NCBI GenBank assembly: GCA_037976565.1
Contig: CP137680.1
Coordinates: 14,682,325-14,746,324, forward strand
Direction of reading: 5' to 3'
Length of the DNA: 64,000 nt
Source: Mesocentrotus franciscanus
Lineage: Eukaryota > Echinodermata > Echinoidea > Camarodonta > Strongylocentrotidae
In this document: piece after piece, positions 1 to 12,599 of the stretch
Position numbering within the stretch: position 1 is the first letter of the stretch
Layout: every line of letters starts with the position of its first letter
Notes under the pieces: generated by a model
Databases searched by the model: none
The model's input: only the letters and a program-made list of their open reading frames with translations
Told to the model about the DNA's origin: nothing
Translations under genes and position numbers: made by a program

Positions 1-124
1 AAGCCTTTTTCAAACGTCTTTAGATATGGGCATATTGTAACGCAGAAAAAAGTGCGTTTTGAATGTGACATACAGCTAGAATCACGTTTCTGAGACACGA
101 TAAACGCAAAGCTGTTTTGAACCC
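1..124. other. Window edge, nothing recognised
   Basis: AT-rich sequence at the left edge. I see no exon with splice signals and no repeat shared with the rest of the window. Confidence 0.5.
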
Positions 125-530
125 CACACTGCGACGTATCTTGCGAGCTCCTCACCAATTTGCTCTGTACAGAAAATTACATAATTTTTCATTTTCTTAG
201 TTATTGATGATGGAATAGATTTGTGTCATAAATGGGTTGTGTAAAAACATATTCGCAATAATTATATTTAGGGTGAATGTATGATTGAAATTTTTCTTAA
301 GGGAAAATATAAATTTCTGAAGTTTTCCGGTAAAGCACAAATGGGAGGGTACCTCGTATTAAAGATCTGAAACAGAGTTGCCAATTTGTGTACGATATGA
401 TTGCACCTCCAAAAATTCATACCTTTCTTATTTTTGATTAGTTTTTGCTCAAACTTTCACTCACCTGTTTCTCCCATTTTTCTGCTTCTATTAAAACCAA
501 CTTAATATCAGGGTGAACTTCCCCTTTAAG
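125..530. repeat. Truncated copy of a foldback repeat family
   Basis: This stretch matches the element at 9448..9885 over much of its length. Shared blocks include GACGTATCTTGCGAG, the TTTGCTCTGTAC segment, GTTGCCAATTTGTG, and the right end with TTCTATTAAAACCAACTT and AATATCAGGG. The full copy has both inverted ends. Here only the right end is seen, so the copy is 5'-truncated. It is non-autonomous, with no coding capacity. Confidence 0.65.
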
Positions 531-1080
531 ATAACTACTGTCGGTGAATTATAGACTGGAGCAAGAATCGGAGTATGGGACATGCTAAGTATTGTCCCGT
601 AACCTTGCCTCTGCTCATGATACCTCATACTGAGGATGACCTAAACTTAATTTCCTTTCCATCAAAACAATGGAGAATCCTGATGTCTCATTATCATAGT
701 ACAAGCTCAACGAGCCTCGTTCACATGCAATAAGGTATACCGCTTCAAAAACACCGCCACCGCCGCAAATAAAATGACGTACACATGTCGGTGTTGTGCG
801 CTTCACTTTTCTGCATATACTGTATACACCCATTCGGAGAGCTGAACACGTAAGTGTAAGCCGCCGTATCACTGGGGGTCATTGAGAATGCTGAATGATA
901 GGTAAAATATGGCTGCTTTAGTTTAAAGATGGCCTGTGTGATTCCATAAGACATTAAATCGTCTCTTGTTACGCTCTTGGATGTCCCTATCTATGGTATA
1001 CTAAGCATGGAAACCGAATCAGCGCAGTAAAGTATATTTATATACCGGTAGTAGCTGCGGTATATAAATTGATATAATTA

Positions 1081-1082
1081 TT

Positions 1083-1125
<43 letters not shown>

Positions 1126-1165
1126 ATATTATTAATATCATTATTATTATTATTATTATACATGT
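1081..1165. repeat. (ATC)n/(ATT)n microsatellite
   Basis: About 15 ATC units are followed by ATT units. The poly-Met/poly-Ile frames over it are artefacts of the repeat. Confidence 0.9.
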
Positions 1166-1264
1166 ATGTATCTTATGACAGATACATATCTCAGTATTAC
1201 TTGCAGACAACTACTTTTTTCACCGCAATCTGCCATGCATTTGTAAACACATTTATACAGATGG

Positions 1265-1640
1265 GCGAGTTCTGGTAGAGGTGAGAAAAAAATAATTTAT
1301 GGGCTTTCACAATTTTTCTGTCTGCTGGATGTCATAACAGAAATGTCCAATGGTAAGAATAACCCTTCAAATGCCCTCATAATTCAAAGCACGACAGGAA
1401 ATAGCTAAAGTATTTGGACGGGTCATGCCACATGCGTGTGTGTATATAGTCCCATATACCCGATTCCGTGTGCAGTGTAGTGTATGTGCTTTTCATCAAG
1501 ATTGATTCAATTGATGATTTCAAAACCTCACGGCATATACACTAAACAATTAACTTTCCAAATTGTTTCCAAACAGTTTCTTTCACAATCTCATTTCATG
1601 AACAGAAGTAAACTTCATCTTTAAAATACATTTAATTCAC
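1265..1640. repeat. Dispersed ~400-bp repeat, divergent copy
   Basis: This is homologous to 10617..11040 (same orientation) and 22838..23225 (opposite orientation). All share an end with GAGTTCTGG and AGAGGTGA, a middle with CCCATATAC and GTGTGCAGTG-like words, and a distal TTGATGATT segment. This copy is the most diverged of the three. No coding capacity is seen. Confidence 0.55.
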
Positions 1641-3275
1641 TGCAATTCTTTTTGTTTTCACCAATTTATTTTACAGGCGGTTTACCAACCATGTCATGCC
1701 TGAGCAAAGTTTTAAAGATGTGGACAGGGCTTTTAGAATGAGAGGAAGTAAGAGGGGCAGGATGCATGGTGGGAGCATGGGAGGGTCCACAATCTGCCTA
1801 CATGTATATAAGGTTAAAGGTACACAAGCTACATTGAGAGTTCATATACAATACATTGTTTAGTTGCAGGCTAATAACAAATGTTTTCACAACAGTTACT
1901 TCCTTTGGTGTGTGAGAGAATAATGAAACCACATTGCCTCATCATCAAAATGCATTTAATAGTAGCAGGTAATAAAACCACTTGAAATCATGTCATTGTA
2001 TTGTAATATTTTACATTGCATGCCCACCAAATGCTCACCAAATAAAAGCTTAATATTCCTTCTATGATGCTTACAGAGAAGAATAGGGGAAGAAAACTCA
2101 TATTTTACATTATTCTAAGCAATGATTCAATTATTTTAGGTAATTGTCTTTGCCTACATGTAAATGTTATTCATACAAAACATTTTATCTACAGTTGCCT
2201 CTCTCAACCCAGGTGTTGTAAATGGTTGCCTTGTCTCTCCATTGGATGTCACAATAAAATGAGCTGATTATTACATTACTTTTTTCAATGAATTACTGTA
2301 TGCCAAAAGCAGCCCAAGCAAAAGTCAGGGGGATTAAATGTGAAAATGCATGAAAATTTTGTTTTAATTTCTTGTGCTCTATGCAAAATAGGGTATCGTT
2401 TCATAAAAACCGTCGTAAGTATTAGTTTGTAGAAATCCTGTTGAGATGCGTGTATTAAAATCAGCAGAATTAAAATGCGTTTCAATAGGATGTTGGGAAT
2501 GTTGTACTTATGATGGTTTCGTGAAACTATACCCAGATTATAAGTATTATCACAGCCAAAACAATAACACAATAAATATGTGCTTTAAAAATCACTATCC
2601 AATGCAGTACTTTTCATTAATAATTTTCAATTCAATATGGTTCCAGTCTACCAGACCTTTCCTGGTCAATGTTGATACAGGTCCATACATAATACATGTT
2701 TTATCATTAGAATTATAAGTCATAACCTATTCTAATGTTTGGACATTTCAATAGATGTGCTTGAATAAATGCACCTGGCCATTTGTTTAATTTGTTATTT
2801 GAGGGCATATATATCTACCATGATGTTAATTCTATTTAATTCAAGTCACAAGGATTACAAAATCTTGCACTGAGTGTATTTGACTGTGGGCTAATTAGCC
2901 AAATGGGGGCAACATGATCTACAGGTACATGCACTTACCAAATTCTGTAAAGCTTCATTAAAAAAAGCTACAGGAAAGTGGGAAACCACCTCAAAAAACT
3001 GCTGCATCTACACATAAATATGAAAAAATATGTTATGTGTACATGAATGGACAGCAAAGAACAGGAGGAAAATTTGAGTCCAGCTGCTCAATCTGGTCAG
3101 TGAATAGAACATGTAGTCCCGCACATGCACATATTTGTCGTGTGTATGGTGTGTGTGGGGGTTCTTGGTTGTTCTTTTTTCTTTTCTTTTTTTCGTCATT
3201 GTGCATTTCCATGTACATGTTTGTGATTTTCAGCATGCTGTTTGTTAACTTTGTTTACATTTAACAATATTATAG
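1641..3275. other. Unassigned intergenic DNA
   Basis: Open frames here are short, AT-rich and have no splice context or recognisable protein similarity. No gene, RNA or repeat can be supported. Confidence 0.5.
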
Positions 3276-3445
3276 AGAGAGAGAGGTTCATTCATTAGAC
3301 TCTCGATCCAAGGGTTGAGGGTTCTATCCCAAGCCCTGCACTATCCACATCCGCAACTCTCCGCCCAGGTGTTAAATGGGTACATGTAACTGACAGGATA
3401 GTTTGCTCAGCATTGTGAGCATCTGTAATGGTGCTCTGCTGGAGT
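3276..3445 (+). mobile_element. tRNA-derived SINE, partial
   Basis: A degenerate B-box-like segment (GGGTTCTATCC) lies near 3320. Downstream is the family body: CTCTCCGCCCAGGTG, TAAATGGGTAC and GCTCAGCATTGTGAGC. The same words occur in the better-preserved copy at 12136..12512. The tRNA-like head is eroded. Confidence 0.6.
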
Positions 3446-3794
3446 TATTATTATGACATCTATCATCATCATCATCATTATTATTATTGTTATTACTATT
3501 TCCACTTGAAGAACTCAATATTACCTTCCATGATATAAATCTTAGCGTACGATCTTAAAGTTCACATGGAAGTAAAAAGTCATCTGCGGGAGATGAATTT
3601 GTAGGGTACATAGTGTTCAACATAAAAGAAAAGAGTTCAACAGAGTAACTCTGTGTGGTTCCTTGTCAGATGTGTGTGTGTCGCCGCGGTAACATGAGTA
3701 ATTCAATTACCACACCATGTGACGCTAGACACATGTCAGAGGATACCTGCCACAGAACATCTCGTCTCCAATAATACATGTCTGCTATCTACTC

Positions 3795-3834
3795 CGCATT
3801 CTCTCTCTCTCTCTCTCTCATCCTCTTTCTTCAT

Positions 3835-3865
<31 letters not shown>

Positions 3866-3920
3866 ATGTTGCTCTCTATCTCTTATTCTCATTCTATCTC
3901 TCTCACCCTCTATCTCCATT

Positions 3921-3963
<43 letters not shown>

Positions 3964-3970
3964 CCTCCCT
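3795..3970. repeat. (TC)n microsatellite
   Basis: A CT dinucleotide tract interrupted by TTC and TATC. Leu-Ser-rich frames on + and Arg-Glu frames on - across it are simple-repeat translations. Confidence 0.9.
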
Positions 3971-4133
3971 CCTCCAGAGAAGAATTTCATGTATTAGCCC
4001 ACCTGTCCAATTCAATTCCATGCTTTGATTGCAAGAACATATCTTCACATGCACAGTGAATCTTTATGCCTCCGCCACCATCAAAGATGATACTCAAGGT
4101 GTTATTACTGTACATGTATGTTCTGAGGTTTTC

Positions 4134-4640
4134 TTAAAGGTATTACAAAGTTTTGGTATGGGGTCATGAATTTGGTTCAAATTAACATATTGGGAGCATA
4201 TGCGATTTTACAATATTCAATAATCGTTGTCGCGGTTGAAATCGAGTCTAAAGTGATGAAATTGTAAATAATAAACTCTTTATGTTGTATAGCGCCCTCT
4301 CAAGACTGATATTACTTAAGCTTTAAAACAATGTTTCTTGACTACAATCAACCAATTTGCTATTCCCGTTTGGAAGTAATATATCAGAACTGCATATTCT
4401 GAGATTTTCATGGTCGCAGCTACCATGGAAAAAAAAAAAAATGGCGGCCGAGAATGGCGGCGCTATTTGAAATAATTTAAATTTACCGGGAGTTCAATTT
4501 GCTCAAAAGCAGAAGTGTTTCAGGGGCTACATTTTTTAGTGCTTATAATACATCCACAGAGGCATCCAAATATATCAAAAATTTAAAGAATTACTATCCA
4601 TCCAATTTCAAAATTTCCCAAAACTTTGCATTACCTTTAA
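4134..4640. mobile_element. Foldback (MITE-like) element
   Basis: The outer ends are inverted copies: AAAGGTATTACAAAGTTTTGG on the left against CCAAAACTTTGCATTACCTTT on the right. The element is about 500 bp with no coding capacity. The sequence just right of it (4641..4760) resembles ends of the 9448..9885 family, so two repeats may abut here. Confidence 0.65.
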
Positions 4641-4760
4641 AGGGAAATCTAACCTTAACAGTAAACTAATCTAGGGGGAATCAGAAAAATCAGAGAAGCA
4701 TACTGGTGAAAGTTTGAATAAAATCAGACAAAAAGTGAGAAAGTTGTGATTTTCTTAAAG

Positions 4761-6535
4761 TGGTAATCACTAAAGGTATGGGCTCTTCAAATTGGCAGAA
4801 TCAGTAATGTCTCTGTGATGTAGTGGCGGGCAACTTTCCTATTTGTTCCAACACAAAAAATGACTAAAATTTCAATTTTTAATTTTTTTTTTAAACCCAG
4901 GAGGGTCTTTTCTCTTTAGAGGACCCATAATGATATGCTAATCATAATATATTTTGAGTAATGCCCCAAGGGAGAAGGTGCGTAGGAGAAAAACAGAAAA
5001 TAACAATTTTTGTTGTTGTTGTTTTTTGTGCATGACAAACTGGAGAGTCAGAGGCTGACACTGTAGTTATTCAGTGGTTTTGGCTCTTCTCGTTGATTTT
5101 TAATGTGTTTATTCTTACCTGAAAATAGGCTGCCTCTACGATGTAGTTCATCGCTGCATTAAAATTCAGGATTGTGCTAGCAAGAAATAAAAATGGCTAG
5201 TTTAGAAAGCCATCCTTCTTTTCCCTCCCACTCTCAAGTTTCATAAATATATCTCCTCGTCTAACGTCAAGCAAACGCTCTGTCATATTGCCCATTCATT
5301 CATTCACTGAATTGGTTGGATGCTATCAACCATCCTCTGTAAGACCATTTCTCATGTTTAGGATCCATTTGAAATGATTCTCTCCCCCCTGAGCTGACTG
5401 TCTGAAAAGGCTGAGGCATAACCAGGGCAGTATCACTATCAAGAAGAGATGGTGAGTGTTTTTGTCATAAATTGTTCATGACTTTTAGACTACACAAGTA
5501 CACAGCCCTGAATACTGTTAGATATTGCTCCATCAGAAAGAAATATTTTCTAATTTACGATCCAAAGAATCAAAAGAAAAAGATTTTTTTTTTTTTTTTG
5601 CCAACACCATACTACAAACAGTACAAAGGTTCGTCTCTGAAAACCTACGCGATTTTACTTCAAGTTCAAATAGGTTCTCATTTACGATCCAAAGAATAAA
5701 AAGAAAGAGCTACTAATCCACTATTAATATAATCCTAGAGTTTATATACATGTACCGTACACTAACAGATGCACTGGTTTTACATTATCTTTATTTTCTA
5801 CACACTCCTTATCGATTGGCCTATAGAATGCTTGGTAAAGTTTTTTAAGGTTGATTTTAAACATTATAGTTTAAATCAAATCTATTTTTTTAAGGTGATT
5901 AAAATGTTTTTTTTTATTATTGTAACAAGGGGAACCTGAACATGTTGACCAAATTTGACACACATGCATTGCAGGCATAATGGTTATTAGTTCAGCCAAT
6001 TTATAAATTGTGCTACTGACCAACCGATGATAACACCATTCTTCCATTCTTGCACAAGTCAACTCTTTCCACTATTCAATTATACAATGTATTCACAGCC
6101 TTACACAAAGTTCACAAACCCTTCCATATTTCTGTATTTCATTAGCATCTTCTTGCAGAGGGAAGCATTAGCATGCCACTTGTCATTCCGTATTCAGCCC
6201 TAAATCCTAGCTGTCCCAGAGAGAAATTTATCATCCTCTTCACTTTCATTTCCCATTTGTTTGGTAATTTCTCAGAACAGCCATTTTTATCTCTCGATAT
6301 GAGATTCAGGTACTCCACTGGAAGAGGATATGAAGGGTAGTCTATCCATTCAGGCTCTTTAGTCCGACTAATACTTCAAGAGGTATAATGTACAGAGGCA
6401 GAAATATTGAGTAGCTTACAAGCAGCGAGATTTTACTCGGGGGAGTTGTCTTGTTCTTTAGAATAATCATCCTGAATTTATAAAAAAAAGAAAGAACCTG
6501 GATGCATATTGAGGTTGTAAGGACTACTAAGAGTA
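4761..6535. other. Unassigned intergenic DNA
   Basis: AT-rich sequence with short homopolymers. A sequence near 5566 (TTTACGATCCAAAGAAT) recurs near 5681, a local duplication. No coding exon is supported. Confidence 0.45.
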
Positions 6536-6566
6536 TGCACACACACACACACACACACACACATAC
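6536..6566. repeat. (AC)n microsatellite
   Basis: A short CA dinucleotide run of roughly 14 units. Confidence 0.9.
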
Positions 6567-6636
6567 ATGTACAATGTACAACTATAAGAACAGTTGAGTG
6601 ATGCCGGTAAGGAAAAAGTGCAAAATTTACGAGCCC

Positions 6637-6763
6637 TGGGCCGCGTGTTATAAAGAGTTATGATTGATCTTAAGTTTGATCAATACACGATAGGCCATAG
6701 ACTTACGCTCAATATTTACCTTACGATCAATCAACAGGCTTTATACATGTAATACATGGCCCT
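6637..6763. mobile_element. Short MITE-like repeat, copy 1
   Basis: Begins with GGGCCGCGTGTTATAAAG and ends with ACATGGCCC. It contains TTGATCTTAAGTTTGATCAA and an inverted CGATCAATCAA. A second copy lies at 12821..12940 in the same orientation with about the same length and boundaries, which defines the element. Confidence 0.7.
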
Positions 6764-7580
6764 GGAACACCATTTATCTCAAATTGAAAGTATAACAGCA
6801 TATAAGATACAATCTTTCTCACATCACATGGGTATGAAATGTCTGATTTCTTTTTCCGTATAGGCACTGCAACAACAGAAAAGTGAGATATCGACACAAA
6901 TATAATTTAATTTATTTTCGTTCATATTACTAGTGAATAGTACATGTACAGTACCTTGTAAAATATTCCTGTAGTATCAACCATTCTCAAACCATGAAAG
7001 TGACATACATACTATACAATAAACCAATAGTTTCTTACAGTTTTAACTAGAAAGGGACTATTTTCATAGTCTACTTAAAAGAAGGGCAATTGATGGCTTT
7101 TTCATGAATGGTCTCTTAATGATGGCATACACACTGCATTGGCAATATGCAGGCGAATTGGACTATTTTACGCACCTATAAATGTCCACAAAATATCAAT
7201 CATCATTTACCATTACGAGCATTGGATACGCCACTTAAAGCAGGTTTTATCATTTGTTTCACTGTTTTGGTCTCTACTCAAGGAATCTCAATAGAAGACA
7301 TGGATTTGTTGAACCATGTTATTTTGAACTACCATTTACACTACCGGAATAACCCAACAAAAACTGTCAGTGTTTGATAATTCTGTGGTTTTTTGTGAGT
7401 TGTGCGCATATGCCACTTGTCGATCGCTGCTATGTACACGTTAGAACAGAAGCAAGGAGAGTCACATGACTGAAAAACGGAATGATTCACCAGAATTTTT
7501 ATCTCAAGCGGGCGTTTAAAAAACCACACTCCAAAGGTGGGTTTTTCGATTCGAGATTTTCATTGTGTCAATAGGCAGTT
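6764..7580. other. Unassigned intergenic DNA
   Basis: No recognisable gene or repeat. The 76-codon + frame at 7147..7377 lacks any identifiable similarity. Confidence 0.45.
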
Positions 7581-7690
7581 GCCTTACAAATTACATGCGT
7601 TACTTGTTATTAGGTCGGGCAGGCCATGATGTTTGTCCAACTTAGCAACAACTAACATATACAATTTTCATTCTGAGTATAGAATTACAA
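7581..7690. repeat. Dispersed repeat shared with 15585..15670
   Basis: Shared words include TTACTTGTTATTAGGTCGGG against TTACGTGTTGTTAGATAGGG, CATGATGTTTGTCC against CATAATGTTTGTCC, and CAACAACTAA. At the second location it abuts a LINE 3' end, so it may be part of that family. Confidence 0.5.
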
Positions 7691-8714
7691 TTATTTGTAA
7701 CAGGTGAATGTAATAGTACGTTGCTAGGTAAACATACATAAATTTGAATATATTTTGAAAATGGTATACCCCGGTATTTAAAAATGGTCTGATATTGATT
7801 CAGCTGTAGTTGACAATCAACAAACAGAAACTACTACCGGTACTTGTTAATGAAAGAGCCAAGCTCAATTTCGTTCTCCAATTTCACTGTCCATCAAAAT
7901 GCACTTGTAACGGATAGTTGTTTAAAAATAGAAGTAAAAGTCTATTCATCTTTAAAGAAGATCAAGGTGAGTAGCAGTGTAAAAATACTTTTCTGTTTAA
8001 CAGACTAAACATTAAACGTGCACTCAGTTATCTATTCACTACTTAAAGGTACTAGTTAACATTGTTCATATGAGAGAAAATGGTGCCAAGGTACATGTAG
8101 TGACTTTAATGCTAAATGTACAATTAAAGATAATCTAAAAGTTTGAGTGAAAACAGACCATTATTAATGATAATGATAAAAATTGGGAAAAACTGATCTG
8201 ATCGATTCCTTAATTCTCCCAACTATATAATCATAATTTAACGAAATTTAAGGTGAATGAAAATCGTCACAAAGCAATGAATTGGCTCTACATGTATATA
8301 CCATTCCACACATTTCAATGTTGAATAATTTTTTAAAGCCTGTTTTATGTCTTATTTTCAGGGAAAAACAGTTGGGAAAATTCAAAAAATTGGTTGGGAG
8401 AATTTACTGTTAGAGGGTGTCGCATGGTGACGCCTTCAAAGAAAACCATAAATATCTGTGTGGTTTGAGAATTTTTTCAGGATTTTTTGCATGCTAGAGG
8501 GTTAGTACAGTAGAAGGAATATATCAAGTAACTTTTCGTACAAAAATTACGCAGATTTTTCATCAACCTTCAACAATGTTACTGGTTCACTTTAAGTTTT
8601 CAATATGTATCAGTAAAGGAAATGTCCTTGAGTACAATAGAAAGACTATAAACTCAGCAGATGGAAATATTCAAATGGAATCTTTTTTTATTTGAGCACA
8701 CATAATGTAGTAAC
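7691..8714. other. Unassigned intergenic DNA
   Basis: AT-rich, no supported gene, RNA or element. Confidence 0.45.
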
Positions 8715-9034
8715 ATGAGCATGGGCAATTTTGGTATGTGTGGGAGAGAAAGGGGAAGTGCTGGTGGAGAGAGGGGGAAGTGCTGGTGGAGAGAGGGGAA
8801 GGAGGGGGGAGGCAGGGAAGGAGGGAAAGGGGAAGGAGAGAGGGAAGGGGAAGGGGAAGGGAGAGAGGGGAAGGGAAGGGGAAGGGGAGAGAGGGGAAGG
8901 GGAGAGGGAGAGGGAGAGAGGGGAAGGGGAGAGGGAGGGAGGGGAGAGAAGGGACAGGAAGAGAAAGAGAGAAAGGAGACAGATGAGAGGGGAAGGAAAG
9001 AGAAAAATAAAAAAGAGAGTGAGGGAGAGAGAGG

Positions 9035-9098
<64 letters not shown>

Positions 9099-9126
9099 GA
9101 GAGAAAGAGAGAGAAAGAGAAAGATA
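8715..9126. repeat. Long polypurine (GGGA/GA)n tract
   Basis: About 400 bp with almost only purines on +. It grades from GGGGAAGG-type units (8750..8950) to AGAGAGAA units (9010..9125). All long frames here on both strands are translations of the simple repeat. Confidence 0.92.
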
Positions 9127-9447
9127 ATGATGGAAAGCAGCATGGTAAGATAATGTAGGGAGAGGAGTAGAGAATTTCAGATAAAGCGTTCTCTGAGATA
9201 CAAGGACATAAATCATCACATAAGTGGATGACGCCAACGAAAAGGAAAGGAAGAAGTCTCAAGCAAACAGTGAGGAAATGGGATTGCATCCACAGAGGAA
9301 AGCTAGTAGGTCAGATGAAGCTTGGATTCGCAAGTTAAAGGTACAGATTAAGTATTGAAATTGCATGATGAAAATCAGTTGAACGGTGATGGAAGCAAGG
9401 ACATGTCATCTGTTGGGAATCACGTATTGATAGTTTTTAATCCAGAG

Positions 9448-9885
9448 TTAAAGGGGAAGTCAACCCTGATATAAGTTGGTTTTAATAGAAGCAGAAAAAT
9501 GAGAGAAACAGGTCAGTGGAAGTTTGAGCATAACCCGATTAAAAATAGAAAGTTGTGAATATTTCAAGGTGCAATCAATCAAATGCAAATTGGCAACTCT
9601 GTGACGTATCTTGCGAGATTCCCTCTCATTTGCTCTGTACTTCAAAAATCAGAAATTTCTATCATCCCTAAAGTAAATGTTCAATCATACATGAAAGTTT
9701 ATGAAATTTCTGTACAGAGCAAATTAAGAGGACCTCAGTGTTGCCAATTTGTGTTTCATGATGACAACTTGAAAAATTAATAACAGTCATATTTTTAATT
9801 GGATTTTGCTCAAACTTTCACTCTCATTTTTCCTATCATTTTTCTGCTTCTATTAAAACCAACTTAATATCAGGGCAGATTTCCA
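9448..9885. mobile_element. Foldback element with long inverted ends
   Basis: The left end carries CCCTGATATAAGTTGG and TTTAATAGAAGCAGAAAAAT. The right end carries their inverted copies ATTTTTCTGCTTCTATTAAA and CCAACTTAATATCAGGG. Inner blocks are also inverted (TTTGCTCTGTAC against GTACAGAGCAAA). The whole ~435 bp can fold into one long hairpin. No protein is encoded. Confidence 0.8.
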
Positions 9886-9994
9886 TACACCCTTCTGGCT
9901 CTCAACAGATGACATAAAGGGTGACACTACCACAGAATACTTCTAATATTCCTCCAGTTATGAGGATATATGATTTAGGGTTATTATCAATACA

Positions 9995-10169
9995 TACTGT
10001 CAAACCTGGTTTAGCGACCACCTGTCTACAAAGACCACATTTTTTTCCCCTTGAAAATGGTTTCTCATTGAAACATGTACTAAAGGAACCTGTACATAAA
10101 GACCACCTGTCTGTAAAGACCACTTTTCTTGTCTCCCTTGAGTGGTCTTAATAGACAGGTTTCACTGTA
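9995..10169. mobile_element. Foldback repeat of the GACCACCTGTCT family, copy 1
   Basis: Ends are ACTGTCAAACCTGG and the inverted CAGGTTTCACTGTA. Internal GACCACCTGTCTACAAAGACC motifs recur inverted. The same family sits at 22045..22238 (complete) and 16395..16510 (one side only). Confidence 0.75.
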
Positions 10170-10616
10170 TATACAATATATAATAGGCCTACCCCCCAAA
10201 AAAAATTAAAATGGTTAAAATACTGTCCATGTATATTTTCAGATAACTGTTTCTCTTCACTCTCTTGCCATTGTACATGTGTATATTTACAATTTTACAT
10301 GTCCATGGCTTTGAAATATGCAGTCAAGAAGTTCAAGAGATTCTTTTCAATATTCCTTTTTTAGTCTACCACTTATCCTTCAAACAAATATTAGCTCTCA
10401 AAAATAAGGTGCAAATATGCACTTTTGTATGCGATAATGTGATGTCTACTACATGTACAATCAAGTTTTTCTTATAGGCTATTAAAGATCCTGGGGTACA
10501 AATACAGGAAGTATTTGACAGTTCCTACTACAAATAAGAATCTAGGCCAACAAGTCGGGTAACAACAGGTGCTATCAAAAGTTGAAGGGAATTCCTGTCT
10601 AGGATTGCCAAAATAA
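10170..10616. other. Unassigned intergenic DNA
   Basis: No gene or element supported. Confidence 0.45.
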
Positions 10617-11040
10617 CTTGTTTAAAGAGGAGGATGAGTTCTGGGAAGAGGTGAAAAATAATTTGTGAGCGTTATCATTGTTATTATGCAAGTGTGGAAG
10701 AACATTAGAGAAAAAATCTTCCCTGAAAAGCATAGCTCTTCAAGTGCCTTAATATTTTAAATATGGCATGTAACAGCATAAAAATTGGGACAGATTTTTA
10801 TGCTACATGTTCTTGTTGTCCCATATACATATTTCTGTGTACAGTGCTTGTAACTTTACCAAGACTTGGCCAAATTTCTTATTATTTTGATGATTACAGA
10901 ACCTTGCAGTACACACCAATACTTATATGCTAGATGATCAACCTTTTCTGATCGATTCCACACCCTTTCTTTCACAATGCAATCGCATGACCAGAACTCA
11001 AATTTATCTTTAATATTCAACTGTATTATGTGATTAAAGG
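10617..11040. repeat. Dispersed ~400-bp repeat, copy 2
   Basis: This is the reverse complement of 22838..23225 over essentially its whole length, from TTTAAAGAGGAGGATGAGTT to AACTCAAATTTATCTTTAA. Matching blocks include GGCATGTAACAGCATA, GTGTACAGTGCTTGTAAC and TATGCTAGATGATCAACC. No coding potential is seen. Confidence 0.75.
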
Positions 11041-11422
11041 GCCAGTCCCACCTGAAAATAACCATAATGACAAGTTCATTAAATAATTAGCAAATCGCTT
11101 CCCTTACTGTTTTTGTGGAAAATACACTGGAAATCGTTTTTGAACATTAGGTCCCACCAAAATTATGCTAATAAGTGTCCTTCAACAATAGTGTTGTCTC
11201 ATAAGGATAACTTACATTTTCTTGGGACACACCTCAATGATACTACACTGAAAGCCAAGCATGTAACTCCTTTAAAACAGATTAATGTCTTTCCTGTTTC
11301 CAAAGGATATTAGTGCTGGGACAGGAGTTAGAACCCTGTACCTTGTGGTTTACAGTCCAGAGACTTATCCAGTGGACCACAACACTTCTACATGTTGTCT
11401 GCAGAGGGCAAGAAGGGCATCA
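11041..11422. other. Unassigned intergenic DNA
   Basis: Starts with AAAGGGCCAGTCCCACCTG, which looks like a repeat terminus, but no partner was found. No gene is supported. Confidence 0.4.
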
Positions 11423-11714
11423 GGGGGGTGTTTCACAAAGAGATCGACTTTAAGTTGGACTTAAGTATGGCGGGCCATTTATGCCATTGGTTGCTATCAC
11501 CATTGGTCTCTAAATTATAATCTTTTTTAGATAATATTTTTTCCTTCAATAATGAACTATCAAAAAATGTAAACTCTGTAGATTTGAGACCACGATTTGT
11601 ACGTCCCTTGAAAGACAAATGCAAGTAAATGGTAAGAGCAAACAGTGGCATGAACGGCCTGTTATACTTAAGTCCAACTTAAAGTCGATCTTAGTCTTTG
11701 TGAAACACCCCCCA
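11423..11714. mobile_element. MITE with ~40-bp terminal inverted repeats
   Basis: Left end GGGGGGTGTTTCACAAAG then ATCGACTTTAAGTTGGACTT. The right end is their inverse, AAGTCCAACTTAAAGTCGAT then CTTTGTGAAACACCCCCC. It is about 290 bp and non-coding. Confidence 0.85.
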
Positions 11715-12135
11715 GGTTAATGCAAAATGATGAGTTAAAGCCCTTCTGGCTTGGAACAGATAATATGTTTTGTGTTGAACAACATCAAAGTGGCTACTAC
11801 TTGCTGCTGTCAATTGTGGAACCAATCACAACTATTAACACACTCTAATATTGATGTACGCTACTCATTGTGTAAGCTGTGAACGTATAATTGAAAATGT
11901 GAAAACATTTCATTAAAATAGCATTACCCTAGACATTTACGTCATCCTCCATTTAGAGCTCTTATTATAGGATTAAGAATTGATTGCCATATGCCACTAG
12001 TACTGTATTGCCAAAGAGTAGACCTGCATGTACATGTACATGTACAAGTACATGAACATGAATGTAGTGATGTCCTGTCCAGCTCCAAATTAACCTTTTC
12101 CCTGGGGAAATCTATGTACACCAGGACCTTATTGA

Positions 12136-12512
12136 ATGAGGCGTTGTGGTCTAGTGGATAAGTTGCCGGACTGTAGATCACAAGAAACGGGGTTCAAATC
12201 CCAGCCTGACACCAACGTCCTTTGGCAAGACGTTAATCTACATTTGCCACTCTCCACCCAGGTGCTAAATGGGTACCCAGTAGGATGCAAACGTTAAAGT
12301 AGTATGCTCAGCATTGTGAGCGTCTGTAAAATGGCGCCTGGCTGGAATACTCCCCAGGGAGTGGAAAATGTGCACACATTGTGTGTGGGCAAGCTTAAAA
12401 TCTGATGACCGGGGTAATAATATACATGTTGTATATATCTGTAAAGCACTATATAGAGACATCGTCGATGTATTAAGCGCTTTATAAACGCGGAATATTA
12501 TTATTATTATTT
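12136..12512 (+). mobile_element. tRNA-derived SINE, near full length
   Basis: The tRNA-like head has a pol III A box TGGTCTAGTGG at 12147..12157 and a B box GGTTCAAATCC at 12191..12201. The body contains CCTTTGGCAAGACGTTAATC, CACTCTCCACCCAGGTGC and GCTCAGCATTGTGAGCGTC. It ends with AAGCGCTTTATAAACGCGG and an ATT repeat tail, as expected for a SINE mobilised by a LINE. This is the best copy of the family in the window. Confidence 0.85.
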
Positions 12513-12599
12513 GAAGAGTCTAGAGTGACACTGGGGGATCCAAGTGTATTTATTGTTCATATTGGAGGATTCACTTTGAGCATAGACTGATAGACCAGA

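Noticed and set aside
3719..4059. Leu-Ser-rich and Arg-Glu-rich frames
   Set aside because: Products of a (TC)n microsatellite.
8654..9289. Long overlapping frames (up to 211 codons) rich in Ser/Leu/Pro or Arg/Glu/Gly
   Set aside because: They are translations of the polypurine tract on both strands, open in all frames; no unique sequence is conserved.
12136..12210. tRNA gene
   Set aside because: The head is tRNA-like but runs into the SINE body and (ATT)n tail, and partial copies of the same unit exist elsewhere in the window.
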